NCBI GenBank assembly: GCA_023435855.1
Contig: JAEZLG010000271.1
Location: forward strand, 1 to 13,682
Direction of reading: 5' to 3'
DNA length: 13,682 bases
DNA from: Bacillota bacterium
GTDB taxonomy: Bacteria; Bacillota; Clostridia; Christensenellales; CAG-138
Part shown: positions 13,045 through 13,682 of the stretch, piece after piece
Numbering within the stretch: position 1 is the stretch's first letter
Layout: each line of letters starts with the position of its first letter
Translations under genes and position numbers: made by a program
The notes under the pieces: generated by a model
Databases searched by the model: none
Told to the model about the DNA's origin: nothing
What the model saw: the letters and a program-made list of their open reading frames with translations, nothing else

Positions 13045-13682
13045 TTGGCTGAGATTTTATCGCAAAGCGAAATAGACGAATTGCTTGTCGCGCTTGCTTC
13101 AGGGCAGAGCGTTCAAAGCGGTGGCGACAATAAGGCAAAACAGTCGGACGATAAGATACGCGTCTATGATTTTCGGAGTGCGAACAAGTTCTCCAAGGAA
13201 CAGATTCGCATGCTTAACTTCATATACGACAGCTACGCCGGCCGTCTTGCTACATTTTTATCGGGTACGCTGCGCACAGCATGCGAGGTGGAAGTGGTAT
13301 CCGTGGAGGAGCAAACCTTCTCGGAATTCACCAATTCACTTCCCGTACCCGCGTTTTTGGGCATTCTCAACATGCCGCCCTTAACGGGAAACGCGCTGTT
13401 TGAGTTGTCCTCCGCCGTGGCATATGAGATTGTGAGCCGTCTTTTAGGTGGTACGGGCTATTTGCACGAGGAGGCCAACAAGCCCTTTACGGATATTGAG
13501 ACAACCATTCTGTCGCGTATTTGCAGGCAGATGATCGCCTATATGAACGAAAGCTGGGAGCGCGTAGCCACCATCGATGCCAATCTTGAGCGCGTGGAGA
13601 CGAGTGCACAGTTTGCAGCAATCGTTAACACCAGCGAGCCCATCGCCATCATCACCATGAATGTGAAGATCGGCGAGGTGTC
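13045..13682 (+). CDS. fliM: Flagellar motor switch protein FliM (5' part, cut by window edge)
   Basis: FliM links the CheY signal to rotor switching in the C-ring. The first 212 residues are present. LSQSEIDELL (5-14) is the N-terminal peptide that binds phosphorylated CheY. A variable linker is followed by the middle domain from about residue 38, including VYDFRSANKFSKEQIRMLN (40-58), GILNMPPLTGNALFELS (106-122) and LLGGTG (133-138). The start is TTG, preceded by GTGAGAGG. An in-frame TAA at 13018 limits upstream extension, and the alternative GTG at 13030 would add five residues unlike the family. The frame continues past the right edge, so the C-terminal FliN-like domain is outside the window. 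Confidence 0.96.
   Translation, partial: MAEILSQSEIDELLVALASGQSVQSGGDNKAKQSDDKIRVYDFRSANKFSKEQIRMLNFIYDSYAGRLATFLSGTLRTACEVEVVSVEEQTFSEFTNSLPVPAFLGILNMPPLTGNALFELSSAVAYEIVSRLLGGTGYLHEEANKPFTDIETTILSRICRQMIAYMNESWERVATIDANLERVETSAQFAAIVNTSEPIAIITMNVKIGEV

Overview
The window is a chromosomal flagellar locus from a Gram-positive bacterium, most likely a motile member of the Clostridia. Four features support this: the fliF-fliG-fliH-fliI-fliJ-(ylxF/motE)-fliK-flgD-flgE-flbD-fliM gene order, a short 286-residue Bacillus-type hook protein, strong AGGAGG-type ribosome binding sites, and a Bacillus SigD-like (sigma-28) promoter in front of flagellin. The genus cannot be read from the sequence alone.

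Layout. Bases 1-480 hold the last codons of an unidentified gene, then repeat-like, hairpin-rich non-coding DNA ending in a bidirectional terminator. Bases 521-1336 (minus strand) encode a compact flagellin with its own sigma-28 promoter. Its roughly 112-nt leader has two hairpins that present GGA in the loop, as expected for CsrA control. A divergent intergenic region (1337-1718) carries a candidate sigma-A promoter for the rightward operon. From 1719 to the right edge ten complete flagellar genes and a truncated fliM run rightward: MS ring (fliF), switch (fliG), export ATPase complex (fliH, fliI, fliJ), a MotE/YlxF-family membrane protein, hook-length ruler (fliK), hook cap (flgD), hook (flgE), flbD/swrD and the start of fliM.

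The operon is interrupted between ylxF and fliK by 684 bp of non-coding DNA. This holds a palindrome-rich element bounded by 16-bp inverted repeats and containing 24-bp tandem repeats. Related modules occur left of flagellin.

No new enzymatic or defence system is visible. The unusual content lies in remodelled flagellar parts. FliH carries ten consecutive 11-residue repeats with alanine at the same position in each, predicting a long right-handed stalk like that of the ATP synthase b subunit. The YlxF/MotE protein has a cytoplasmic Pro/Gly/Gln/Tyr-rich extension of about 145 residues. FliF has an enlarged charged cytoplasmic tail ahead of its FliG-binding end. FlgD appears to have a duplicated C-terminal module. 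The genes flgB, flgC and fliE are not upstream of fliF, and motA, motB and fliL are not between flbD and fliM, so those parts must be encoded elsewhere if present.
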